From: CAYMZZ01 sp964395095
GTDB taxonomy: Bacteria; Bacteroidota; Bacteroidia; Chitinophagales; Chitinophagaceae
Length of the DNA stretch: 64,000 nucleotides
NCBI GenBank assembly: GCA_964395095.1
Contig: CAYMZZ010000009.1
Location: 1-64,000 of the forward strand
Direction: 5' to 3'
Every line of letters begins with the position of its first letter. Positions within the stretch are counted from its first letter, which is position 1. Position numbers and translations under genes: made by a program. A model generated the notes under the pieces. That model was given only the letters and a program-made list of their open reading frames with translations. It ran no database searches and had not been told where the DNA came from. This document shows positions 33,872 to 42,710 of the stretch, piece by piece.

Positions 33872-35143
33872 ATGCTCACCCTCTCTCAATTGCGGCAGGA
33901 TTCAGAACTGGTGAAGAAAAAACTGGCGAAAAAGCATTTTAAGGAAACCGAACTGGTGGACCTGATTCTGCAACTGGATGATGAACGCAGGAAATGGCAG
34001 CTTGAATTCGACAATACGCAGGCCAGGCTTAATGCTGCTTCAAAGGAGATAGGCATGCTGATGGGAAAGGGCGACAAAGAGTCGGCGGAAGCGAAAAAGG
34101 CCGAAGTGGGCGCCTTGAAATCGGCCCTCGCACCCATCCAGGAAAAATTGCGCGAGGTAGAAGAAAAACTGCCGGCGGAACTGGTGAAGCTGCCCAATCT
34201 CCCTTCTGATAAAGCGCCTGAAGGAAAGACGCCACAGGATAATGTGGTGCTGCGCGAAGGCGGCAAAATACCCGTGCTGCCCGCAGGTGCCAAACCGCAT
34301 TGGGACCTGATAAAGGAAATGGATATTATCGACTTTGAAACCGGCGCCAAAATTACCGGTAGCGGTTTTCCGCTCTACAAGGGAATGGGCGCAAAACTGC
34401 AGCGCTCACTGATCCAGTATTTCCTCGACTACAATACGGCCGCCGGTTACACCGAATACCTGCCGCCATTCATGGTGAATGAGGCTTCTGCCTATGGCAC
34501 GGGACAGTTACCCGATAAGGAAGGACAGATGTACCATATGCCGGAGGATAAATATTACCTGATACCCACTTCTGAAGTACCGGTAACCAATATTTACCGC
34601 GACATGATACTGAAGGAGTCGGAATTACCCGTACGAATGACGGCCTATAGCCCCTGCTTCCGGCGCGAAGCGGGAAGTTTTGGAAAAGATGTTCGCGGCC
34701 TGAACCGCGTGCATCAATTCGATAAAGTGGAGATTGTACAAATTGTAAAAGCCGAAGAAAGTGAAAGGGCGCACGATGATATGGTGAACCACGTAGAGCA
34801 GTTGCTGCAATCGCTGGAGCTTCCCTACCGCATTCTGGCGCTTTGTGGCGGAGATATGAGTTTTACTTCGGCCCTCACTTACGATTTTGAAGTGTATAGC
34901 GCTGCGCAGGAACGCTGGCTCGAGGTGAGTTCCGTTTCCAATTTTGAAGCTTACCAGACCAACCGGATGAAGATTCGCTATAAAGACGAAAAGGGCAGGA
35001 CCCAGCTCCTGCATTCCCTGAATGGCAGCTCCCTGGCCCTGCCAAGAATTGTAGCCTGCCTGCTCGAAAATAATCAGGGCGAAAAGGGCATCCGGATTCC
35101 CGAAAAGCTAAGGCCCTACTTCGGCCAGGAGTATCTTCACTAA
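33872..35143 (+). CDS. serS: Seryl-tRNA synthetase
   Basis: A 423-residue class II SerRS. The N-terminal coiled-coil arm that grips the long variable loop of tRNA(Ser) spans about 30-105. The catalytic core has motif 2 (SPCFRREAGSFGKDVRGLNR) and motif 3 (LHSLNGSSLALPRI). Normal length. It ends five bases before a perfect hairpin terminator. Confidence 0.97.
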   Translation: MLTLSQLRQDSELVKKKLAKKHFKETELVDLILQLDDERRKWQLEFDNTQARLNAASKEIGMLMGKGDKESAEAKKAEVGALKSALAPIQEKLREVEEKLPAELVKLPNLPSDKAPEGKTPQDNVVLREGGKIPVLPAGAKPHWDLIKEMDIIDFETGAKITGSGFPLYKGMGAKLQRSLIQYFLDYNTAAGYTEYLPPFMVNEASAYGTGQLPDKEGQMYHMPEDKYYLIPTSEVPVTNIYRDMILKESELPVRMTAYSPCFRREAGSFGKDVRGLNRVHQFDKVEIVQIVKAEESERAHDDMVNHVEQLLQSLELPYRILALCGGDMSFTSALTYDFEVYSAAQERWLEVSSVSNFEAYQTNRMKIRYKDEKGRTQLLHSLNGSSLALPRIVACLLENNQGEKGIRIPEKLRPYFGQEYLH

Positions 35144-35147
35144 CAGC

Positions 35148-35202
35148 CTTCTATAGAAAATATTCCGGTTGGCCAAGCCAACCGGAATATTTTCTATAGA
35201 AG
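35148..35202. terminator. Perfect 26-base-arm palindrome after serS
   Basis: Arms 35148-35173 and 35177-35202 are perfect inverted copies with a CAA loop. The core CCGGTTGGC is GC-rich and the flanks give A and T tracts on either strand. Confidence 0.9.
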
Positions 35203-35248
35203 ATTAAACCCGGGATGGGAAACCCGGTCTTAGGGCAAAATTCAGGGC

Positions 35249-36718
35249 ATGCCCGCTTCCAGTCAACTGAAAAATCAGCATTTGCTTTGGCGTGCGGGGT
35301 TTGGCCCTGCCGTAGAACAATTAAAGGATCTCCACCGCTACACTCCCCAGGAGATTTATAAGGCATTAAAAAAATCATCCGCGAAAAAGCCGCTTTATAT
35401 CGACGTGGCTGCCAACTATATGGATGGGCTCATGCTGGGTATTGATGCGGCGGGCAAGGCGCAGCGTACCGAGCCAACTCCTGAGGAGCGTCGTAAGCGA
35501 CAACAGCAAAACCGGGAAGGCATCCGGAACCTCAATACCTGGTGGATGCACGAGATGGTAAACAGTGAGGCGCAGTTGCGGGAGAAGATGGCATTTTTCT
35601 GGCATGGCCATTTTGCCTGTCGCAACCTGAATGTGTATTATCAGCAGGAGTTGCTGCATATCATACGTACCCATGCGCTGGGCAATTTTGCGGATCTGCT
35701 GAAAGCCGTATCCCGCTCGGCCGCCATGTTGTTTTTTCTCAACAATCAGCAAAACCGCAAGGGACACCCCAACGAGAATTTCGCTCGCGAAGTGATGGAG
35801 CTTTTCACCCTGGGCCGGGGGCATTATACCGAAAACGATGTGAAGGAAGCGGCCCGTGCCTTTACCGGCTGGAGCGCCAATGCCCGAGGTGAATTTATCT
35901 TCCGCAAATTTCAGCACGATGCCGGCAGCAAAACCATCCTGGGCCATACCGGCAATTTTGAAGGGGATGATGTACTCGACATCCTGCTCGGGAAAAAGCA
36001 AACAGCCCGTTTCATTACGGAAAAAATATATCGCTTCCTGGTAAATGAACAGCCCGAGCCGGAAAAGATCAACTGGCTGGCCGAACGTTTCTACCAAAAA
36101 TCCTATGCCATCGGCTCCCTGCTCGATGATATATTTGGCAGCGATTGGTTTTATACGGAAAAAAATATGGGCAATCGATTTAAGTCGCCCATTGAGTTGC
36201 TGGTAGGTATGCAAAGGACGATTCCGATGAAATTGGCCAATCCCGAATCCTTGTTGCTGATACAGCGCCTGCTGGGGCAGGTTTTATTTTATCCACCCAA
36301 TGTGGCGGGCTGGCCGGGTGGCCGCTCCTGGATCGATAGCAGCACATTGATGCTGCGCATGCGATTGCCACAATTGCTCAACGATGTGGATGAGTTCAAC
36401 CTTTCGCCCAAGTCGGATGACGACCAGATGATGGGTCGGGCAGATGAGCAATCCTTGAAGCGCACGCCCGCCAAACCCGGCCGGGTGGGTTCTATGCGTA
36501 TGATTGATGCCGACCTTGACTGGTCGCCATGGCTGCAGCATTTTTCCCAAACCGAACGCAGTAAGCTGGAGAATGCGATTGCCGGCGCCCTGCTGCAAAC
36601 TAATCGTGCGGTGAGTGCCGGATTGGTGAGGCGCTTTGCCGATGCCAGCGACCGCGAATCCTTTATTCGATCCGTAACCCTTCAATATATGAGTACGCCG
36701 GAGTACCAGCTATGCTGA
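35249..36718 (+). CDS. DUF1800 domain protein
   Basis: A 489-residue DUF1800 protein. Typical segments are HLLWRAGFGPAVEQL at the N-terminus, LREKMAFFWHGHFAC, NENFAREVMELFTLGRGHYTEND and VAGWPGG. The biochemical role is unknown. In many bacteria it is encoded directly before a DUF1501 protein, as here, and the pair is thought to act together in the envelope. No clear signal peptide is present at the chosen start. The reverse strand has long open frames but no recognisable protein. Confidence 0.9.
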   Translation: MPASSQLKNQHLLWRAGFGPAVEQLKDLHRYTPQEIYKALKKSSAKKPLYIDVAANYMDGLMLGIDAAGKAQRTEPTPEERRKRQQQNREGIRNLNTWWMHEMVNSEAQLREKMAFFWHGHFACRNLNVYYQQELLHIIRTHALGNFADLLKAVSRSAAMLFFLNNQQNRKGHPNENFAREVMELFTLGRGHYTENDVKEAARAFTGWSANARGEFIFRKFQHDAGSKTILGHTGNFEGDDVLDILLGKKQTARFITEKIYRFLVNEQPEPEKINWLAERFYQKSYAIGSLLDDIFGSDWFYTEKNMGNRFKSPIELLVGMQRTIPMKLANPESLLLIQRLLGQVLFYPPNVAGWPGGRSWIDSSTLMLRMRLPQLLNDVDEFNLSPKSDDDQMMGRADEQSLKRTPAKPGRVGSMRMIDADLDWSPWLQHFSQTERSKLENAIAGALLQTNRAVSAGLVRRFADASDRESFIRSVTLQYMSTPEYQLC

Positions 36719-36758
36719 GGCCGGCGTATTTGTTTTTTTGACAACTGAACTTTACTTT

Positions 36759-37958
36759 ATGCTGATCAAACGCAAAGAGTTTATACAGATTGGTTCCCTG
36801 GCCACCAGCTCGCTGCTGCTGCCCCGCTTTCTGAAAGCCTTCGAGCAGCCGGCAAGGGTGCCGGCGGGTAATAAAGTGCTGGTAGTGCTACAGCTTAGCG
36901 GCGGTAATGATGGACTCAATACCGTGATTCCTTACCGGAATGATATATATTTTAAGTCGCGTCCACGGCTCGGTATCGCGCGCGACAAGGCCCTTTCGTT
37001 GACCGATGAAGCGGGTTTGCACCCTGCACTGAAGGCATTCAAAGCCCTGTACGATGAGGGTAGCCTCGGCATCATCAACAGTGTGGGTTATCCCAATCCT
37101 GACCGATCGCATTTTCGCAGCATGGATATCTGGCATACGGCCAGCAACGCAGATGAGTACTGGCACCATGGCTGGCTGGGCCGCTACCTCGATGCCCAGT
37201 GCCATGGCTGCGACAAACCCACGCAGGCTATTGAGTTGGATGATGTGCTGAGCCTTGCCCTGAAGGGAGAAGCCAATAATGGAATGGCGCTAAAGGATCC
37301 GCGTCGTCTCTATGGAACGGCCAATGAAAAATTCTTCCGCGAGATCAGGAATGAAAATCCCGTAGCACAGGGTGAAGAGCCGGTTGACTATCTCTACAAG
37401 ACCCTGGCACAAACGCTCTCCTCAGCGGATTATATATTTAAACAAAGCCGTCAGCATCCCAGCAAAGGCACTTATCCGGCCACCGGGCTGGGCAATAGTT
37501 TTAAGACCATCGCCTCGCTGATTTTTTCCGACATCAATACCAAAGTGTATTATGTTTCGCTCGGCAGTTTTGATACGCATATCAATCAGCAGGCCCAGCA
37601 GCAGCGTTTGTTTACCGAGATGAACGATGCCGTAAAGGCATTTACCGATGATCTGAAAAAAGAAGGTCGCTTTGAGGATGTATTGTTGATGACCTTCTCC
37701 GAGTTTGGCCGGCGCGTTGCACAGAATGCGAGCGGTGGTACCGACCATGGTACGGCCAATAATATGATGCTGCTCGGTGGAGGACTAAAGCAGCAGGGAT
37801 TGATTAATGCCCTTCCCAACCTGGCGGATCTGCAGGAAGGCGACCTGAAACACCAGGTTGACTTCAAGCAGGTATACGCCACCCTATTGCGAAACTGGTT
37901 GGGCGCGGATGCGCGAGAAATACTGAAAGCGGATTATCCGTTGATGCAATTTGTATAA
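36759..37958 (+). CDS. DUF1501 domain protein, alkaline-phosphatase-like fold
   Basis: A 399-residue exported protein of the DUF1501 family (sulfatase/phosphatase-like fold). Motifs: VLQLSGGNDGLNTVIP, GYPNPDRSHFRSMDIWHTA, TFSEFGRRVAQNASGGTDHGTAN. I start at ATG 36759, 40 bases after the DUF1800 stop; an upstream TTG in frame is less likely. The N-terminus KRKEFIQIGSLATSSLLLP resembles a Tat-type signal, but with KR instead of the twin arginine. Members are often secreted; the substrate is unknown. Confidence 0.9.
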   Translation: MLIKRKEFIQIGSLATSSLLLPRFLKAFEQPARVPAGNKVLVVLQLSGGNDGLNTVIPYRNDIYFKSRPRLGIARDKALSLTDEAGLHPALKAFKALYDEGSLGIINSVGYPNPDRSHFRSMDIWHTASNADEYWHHGWLGRYLDAQCHGCDKPTQAIELDDVLSLALKGEANNGMALKDPRRLYGTANEKFFREIRNENPVAQGEEPVDYLYKTLAQTLSSADYIFKQSRQHPSKGTYPATGLGNSFKTIASLIFSDINTKVYYVSLGSFDTHINQQAQQQRLFTEMNDAVKAFTDDLKKEGRFEDVLLMTFSEFGRRVAQNASGGTDHGTANNMMLLGGGLKQQGLINALPNLADLQEGDLKHQVDFKQVYATLLRNWLGADAREILKADYPLMQFV

Positions 37959-37959
37959 A

Positions 37960-38008
37960 CCTGTAATGCAAAAAGCCAGTCCATAGGACTGGCTTTTTGC
38001 ATTACAGG
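37960..38008. terminator. Perfect 23-base-arm bidirectional terminator
   Basis: Arms 37960-37982 and 37986-38008, loop ATA, with AAAAAGCC/GGCTTTTT. It begins two bases after the DUF1501 stop and serves the convergent OPT gene as well. Confidence 0.92.
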
Positions 38009-38023
38009 TAACTATTGAGAGGA

Positions 38024-40090
38024 TCAGCGTTTTTTGGAGCTGGCAAGTCTGTATAGGGTATAACCCATTATTGCAAAGAACAACACGCCCAGCCATTTAT
38101 AGCCTTGTTCGCCCAGGAATCCTGGGTCACTCAGCATATGTTCAGCATTGAGGCTGTCGAGCTTGGGTTTTACAGCGTCGATTGAAGAAAGGATGGCAAC
38201 CAGAACGCCGGCCAAAGCGCCGCCCGCCACGAGTCCGGTGGCAAAAAGGTTTCCTTTGCCCAGGTCTTCTTCTTCCGGGGATATTTGAATATTCTTTTTC
38301 TTTTGTCTCCATTCAACAAAGCCACGAATGGCGCCGCCAATGAAAATGGGGAGTGTGGTAGAAAGTGGCAGGTAGATACCAATGGCGAAACTCAAAGCCT
38401 TAATGCCACAAAGTTCCACAACGATGGCAATAAACATACCTACCAGTACAAATTGCCAATCGAGATTAAAGGAGAGAATTCCTTTGATGAGTGTAGCCAT
38501 CAGGGTTCCCTGTGGTGCCGGATAGGCATCGCTGCCGATAGCGTGCGTGATGCCCTGCGCGGCCATTTCGGCTGTGGGTTGGTCGAGTAGCTTGATGGTG
38601 GCGCCGATCGCCAGTGAGGAAACAATGGCACCCACAAATAGGGCGATTTGCTGATACTTGGGGGTGGCACCAACCAGGTATCCTGTCTTCAGGTCTTGCG
38701 ATGTAGCGCCGGCATTGGCGGCCGCGATGCAGATCATGCTGCCGACAACAAGCGCCATTGGCTCATACACATAGCCTGTCCATTTTACCGCAATAAAAAT
38801 CAGGCAGGTTCCCATGAGGGTGGCAATGGTCATACCACTGATGGGGCTATTGGATGAGCCGATTAAACCTACAATGCGGGAAGCGACAGTGACAAAGAAG
38901 GCGCCAAAGATGATAACCAGTAAGCCGAGCAGGAGTTTGCTGCCTATATTGGTTCCCGGTATAAGGGTATTGGGCAATAGGGCAATTACCAGTAAGAGGG
39001 CCAGGCTTCCAATGCCCACAACTTTGATCGAAAGGTCTCTCTCGGTGCGTGGAATGCTGTTGTTTTGACCAGCAACACCATCTTTCTTGAGCGATCCCAG
39101 GCTGCCTTTGAAAGAGGATATGATGGTGGGGATGGTTTTGATTAATGTGATGAAGCCACCCGCGGCCACGGCACCGGCTCCGATCTGACGTATATAGGCT
39201 TTGTATATTGCATCGGACCAGTTGGAGAAATTCTGAGTGGCCGGATCCCAGCCACTGGAACCTCCTGCCACACTCATATCAGTGAGATAACCCAGCTTCA
39301 CCAATTGTTCGGCCACCACCGAAGCGTCGACCAGGGAAGATAAAAGCGGAATCAGTACCAGCCAGGCCAGCACACCACCCGCCACAAGCACACCGGCGAT
39401 TTTGGGACCGATGATATAGCCAACACCCATATATTCGGGTGTTATTTCTCCGCTTACACGGGCCGAAGGAAAGAAACGGTCCGTTTGCCGGGTAAAGAAG
39501 GCAGGAACTTCAGCTATTACATGAAACACTTTTTGGAGCAATGCATAGGCAAAGGCAAACCCAAGACCCATGAAAGCTGTTTTGGCAAAATCACCACCCT
39601 TTTCGCCGGCTTTTAAAACAGAGGCGCAGGCCGTGCCTTCGGGATAGGGAAGTGTGGCATGTTCTTTCACAATCAGCGAACGACGTAATGGGATCATCAT
39701 CAACGTACCCAGTATGCCACCAAAAATCGCCAGGATGAGTATGGTGAAATAATTGAAATAATTCGCGCTGGATGATTCGCTGAGGAAAAGGAATCCCGGC
39801 AACGTAAACACCACACCGGCCGCAATACTTTCCCCTGCCGAACCGGTGGTTTGAATGATATTGTTTTCGAGAATGGTGGTCTTTAAAAAACGGCGGCCAA
39901 GGGTGATGGCAATTACCGCAATCGGAATGGAGGCAGATACGGTGAGACCCGCTTTCAGCGCGAGGTAAACGGTAGATGCGCCAAATATGATTCCAAATGC
40001 AGCACCGGTTAAAATCGACTTCAGCGTGAATTCGGCCATTTGTGTCTCTGGCGCCACAAAGGGTTTAAACTTGGTCTGGTTTTCTGCCAT
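38024..40090 (-). CDS. OPT-family oligopeptide transporter
   Basis: A 688-residue inner-membrane transporter of the OPT family with about 15 hydrophobic segments. The start FTLKSILTGAAFGIIFGAST and the segment GESIAAGVVFTLPGFLF are typical of bacterial OPT proteins. It probably imports oligopeptides by proton symport, though some OPT members carry metal chelates. The neighbourhood with two POT transporters supports peptides. Confidence 0.92.
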   Translation of the reverse strand: MAENQTKFKPFVAPETQMAEFTLKSILTGAAFGIIFGASTVYLALKAGLTVSASIPIAVIAITLGRRFLKTTILENNIIQTTGSAGESIAAGVVFTLPGFLFLSESSSANYFNYFTILILAIFGGILGTLMMIPLRRSLIVKEHATLPYPEGTACASVLKAGEKGGDFAKTAFMGLGFAFAYALLQKVFHVIAEVPAFFTRQTDRFFPSARVSGEITPEYMGVGYIIGPKIAGVLVAGGVLAWLVLIPLLSSLVDASVVAEQLVKLGYLTDMSVAGGSSGWDPATQNFSNWSDAIYKAYIRQIGAGAVAAGGFITLIKTIPTIISSFKGSLGSLKKDGVAGQNNSIPRTERDLSIKVVGIGSLALLLVIALLPNTLIPGTNIGSKLLLGLLVIIFGAFFVTVASRIVGLIGSSNSPISGMTIATLMGTCLIFIAVKWTGYVYEPMALVVGSMICIAAANAGATSQDLKTGYLVGATPKYQQIALFVGAIVSSLAIGATIKLLDQPTAEMAAQGITHAIGSDAYPAPQGTLMATLIKGILSFNLDWQFVLVGMFIAIVVELCGIKALSFAIGIYLPLSTTLPIFIGGAIRGFVEWRQKKKNIQISPEEEDLGKGNLFATGLVAGGALAGVLVAILSSIDAVKPKLDSLNAEHMLSDPGFLGEQGYKWLGVLFFAIMGYTLYRLASSKKR

Positions 40091-40150
40091 AGCAGTTTGG
40101 TTTTATCGGTGGAAGATAGCTAAATATGAGGAAAAATGCCTACTGCCTGT

Positions 40151-40852
40151 TTATCGCTGCAAACGAATTTCCACTTCCCATTTTCCTTCTTCGAGAAACT
40201 CTATATCCACCACATCGTTGTCGATGATGAAGCGGGCCCGAAAGGGAAATTGCACCATTCGCAGCGTGGTGGCTGTTCGTTTAATGTTCAGGTCCTGGTC
40301 AAACTGCTGTACATAAAGACCCTGGATAATCTCGATGCTGTTGATCTTTGGCTTGGGAATATCATTTCTTTGCACCTGCCTTGCACCACCTGTAAGGCTT
40401 TGCACGTAAATGGTAATCTCCTTCAGCGTATTGGATTTTTCCTTCTCCTGCTGTACATCAATCTGGTTTACCTGGTTGGTGCGATAGTGAATAATATAGG
40501 GCTCTTTGTATTTGCCTTCGTATTTATCTTTTTTCCAATACCCATAAAGGCTATCGCCAGCGGGCTTATCGGCATAATGCATGGTGCCATATCCACTGCG
40601 CCTGCCCTTTTCCCAACTCCCTTCATACCAGTCGCCATTGGCCCATTGATAGCGACCCTGTCCATGCGGCTGACCGCTGTCAAAATCGCCTGTATAGCTG
40701 TCGGTACCCACCGCTTTTCCCTTTCCCTGCGCCAACCCTTTGGCACAGCCACCCTCATAGGAACCAGTAAGCGCTTTTGATTTTACTTTGCAATCCTGCG
40801 CCTGGCAGGCAAGCGCCAACAGCAAACTAATGGCAAGTCCAATAATGCGCAT
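40151..40852 (-). CDS. Exported MORN-repeat protein
   Basis: A 233-residue exported protein (signal peptide to CQAQ near 19). Four or so MORN-like repeats span about 30-115 (YEGGCAKGLAQGKGKAVG, YTGDFDSGQPHGQGRYQ, YEGSWEKGRRSGYGTMHY). The C-terminal 110 residues are a beta-rich region I do not recognise. MORN repeats often bind lipid or protein. It sits between the OPT and POT genes on the same strand. Confidence 0.8.
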   Translation of the reverse strand: MRIIGLAISLLLALACQAQDCKVKSKALTGSYEGGCAKGLAQGKGKAVGTDSYTGDFDSGQPHGQGRYQWANGDWYEGSWEKGRRSGYGTMHYADKPAGDSLYGYWKKDKYEGKYKEPYIIHYRTNQVNQIDVQQEKEKSNTLKEITIYVQSLTGGARQVQRNDIPKPKINSIEIIQGLYVQQFDQDLNIKRTATTLRMVQFPFRARFIIDNDVVDIEFLEEGKWEVEIRLQR

Positions 40853-40928
40853 ACAAAATATTTTATCAGTTCATGTTATCAATCTCATCACACTAAGCAC
40901 CTCTTACTGTCATCCTCTCCACTACCAC

Positions 40929-40955
40929 CTATTTTCCGCCAAAGGCGGAAAATAG
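40929..40955. terminator. Palindromic terminator after the first POT gene
   Basis: Perfect 12-base arms (40929-40940 and 40944-40955) with a three-base loop: CTATTTTCCGCC and its complement. It begins one base after the stop on the minus strand. Confidence 0.85.
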
Positions 40956-40956
40956 T

Positions 40957-42585
40957 TTACACACCCTTCTCCTTCATGATCCTGTTTAGCCACTTCAGGA
41001 TCGCAAAACCAATAACTGCGGCCAGCATCAGCAGGGCAAAGTTTACCCAAAAGTAATTGGCTTTGGTATCATATTTATCCCAGAGCGTGGCCAGTACGCC
41101 CGAGAGCTTATTGCCGATAGAAGTGGAAACAAACCAGCCGCCCATCATCAGGGAGGTGATGCGGGTGGGACTCAGCTTGGATACTACCGAAAGCCCCATC
41201 GGGCTTAGCAGGAGTTCACCAAGGGTGATTACACCATAGCTTGCGATCAGCCACCAGGTCCCAGCCTTCTCGGTTCCATTCTGGCTGGCCATGGCCGCGC
41301 CTACCATCACCAGGGCCGAGAGGCCGGAAATAAAGAGACCAAACGCGATCTTGGTAGCAGTAGAGGGTTCCTTGTTGCGGCGGCGTAAATAGGCAAAGAA
41401 TGCGATCACCAGCGGCGTAAGCAGGATCACCCAGCCCGGATTGATGGACTGGCTCAGGTTGGTACTCCATAAACTGAGGGTGCTGCCTTCCGCCGGCAAC
41501 TTGTCGGCTGGAACATTACGGAAATAGCTGGGATAATTGTATTCCATCAGCACTTTGTCGCCTTCTTTCTGCAGGCGAAACTGCTCATCGTAAAGTGCCA
41601 CCGTATCTTTTTTGTATTCCATCTGCTGCGCCAGCAGCAGTCCGTCGAATACTTTCTGCGAAAAGCCCGACATTTCGCGGTCGGTATAGCGGTCGGCCCA
41701 GGTATTGAGCGCGGAACCATTTTGTTTGAAAACGGCCCAGAACATGATCACCACGGCGAAGATGGCCAGGAGTGCCGCAATAGGACGCTTATCTTCCTTA
41801 TCGGCCGTTACATAAAGCCGCGTATAAAATATGGCGACCGGCACACAGGCAAAAGCAAATGCATCGGTAGAGTCGGAGCCAAATAAATTGCCCGGCAGGT
41901 AAAAGCCGATCAAACCTGCTATTGCGGAAGGCGCGAGGATCAGCAGAACAATGCGCGACAATGGCATGTCGCCCTCTTTCATTTCCTTTTTCACATCGTA
42001 GGCGCGGTAATGGCGCAAGCCCACTACATAAATGATGACGCCGAGGAACATACCCACACCCGCGGCAAGGAACGCATAACTCCAGCCATAAAGATTGTAC
42101 AAAATGGCACTGATGAAGTTGCAGATAAAAGCACCGAGGTTGATGCCCATATAGAATATATTATAACCTTCATCCTTCTGTGCCTTGTGCTGTGGCGTAT
42201 TGTACACATTGCCCAGCAGGGTAGATATATTGGGTTTGAAGAAACCATTGCCCACAATTACCAGCGTCATGGCGGCATACAGCGCGCCAATATGGTGAAT
42301 GGTCATCAGGCAGTAACCCACACCCATCATCAACCCGCCCATCACGATAGATTTGGTATAGCCCAGCACCCTGTCGGCCAGCAAACCACCGATAAAGGGT
42401 GTCAGGAACACCAACGCGATAAAAGTGCCATAGAGATCCGAAGCCTCCGCTTCCGTCATGGCATAACCCGCTTTTACATCTTTCAGGTAAAGGGTAAAAA
42501 TGCCAATCATCAGATAATAGCCAAACCGCTCCCACATTTCGGAGAAAAAAAGGAAAGGCAATGCTTTGGGGTGATTACGCCACAT
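40957..42585 (-). CDS. POT-family proton-dependent peptide transporter
   Basis: A 542-residue POT/PTR2 transporter with 12-14 helices. The proton-coupling motif ExxERF appears as EMWERFGYY near residue 16, and the PTR2 signature is FYMGINLGAFICNFI. It imports di- and tripeptides by proton symport. A loop with a Gln/Lys-rich insert (about 310-375) lies between helices 7 and 8 and is larger than in E. coli Dtp proteins. It is paralogous to the next gene. Confidence 0.93.
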   Translation of the reverse strand: MWRNHPKALPFLFFSEMWERFGYYLMIGIFTLYLKDVKAGYAMTEAEASDLYGTFIALVFLTPFIGGLLADRVLGYTKSIVMGGLMMGVGYCLMTIHHIGALYAAMTLVIVGNGFFKPNISTLLGNVYNTPQHKAQKDEGYNIFYMGINLGAFICNFISAILYNLYGWSYAFLAAGVGMFLGVIIYVVGLRHYRAYDVKKEMKEGDMPLSRIVLLILAPSAIAGLIGFYLPGNLFGSDSTDAFAFACVPVAIFYTRLYVTADKEDKRPIAALLAIFAVVIMFWAVFKQNGSALNTWADRYTDREMSGFSQKVFDGLLLAQQMEYKKDTVALYDEQFRLQKEGDKVLMEYNYPSYFRNVPADKLPAEGSTLSLWSTNLSQSINPGWVILLTPLVIAFFAYLRRRNKEPSTATKIAFGLFISGLSALVMVGAAMASQNGTEKAGTWWLIASYGVITLGELLLSPMGLSVVSKLSPTRITSLMMGGWFVSTSIGNKLSGVLATLWDKYDTKANYFWVNFALLMLAAVIGFAILKWLNRIMKEKGV

Positions 42586-42593
42586 GGGAAGAT

Positions 42594-42705
42594 GAATTTG
42601 TGAATTTGTGAATTTGGGTATTTGGAAATTTGTGAATTTGGGGATTTGGGTATTTGTTCAATTCTCAACAAACAAACAAATTCCCAAATCCCCAAATTCT
42701 CAAAT
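42594..42705. repeat. Octamer array, family E, 8 units plus inverted partner
   Basis: Eight in-phase 8-base units (nnATTTGn) fill 42594-42657, and inverted units fill about 42679-42705. The block lies between two paralogous POT genes. It starts 8 bases upstream of the first POT ATG and ends 5 bases from the second gene's stop. The arms can pair into a hairpin. Confidence 0.75.
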
Positions 42706-42710
42706 TGCTC

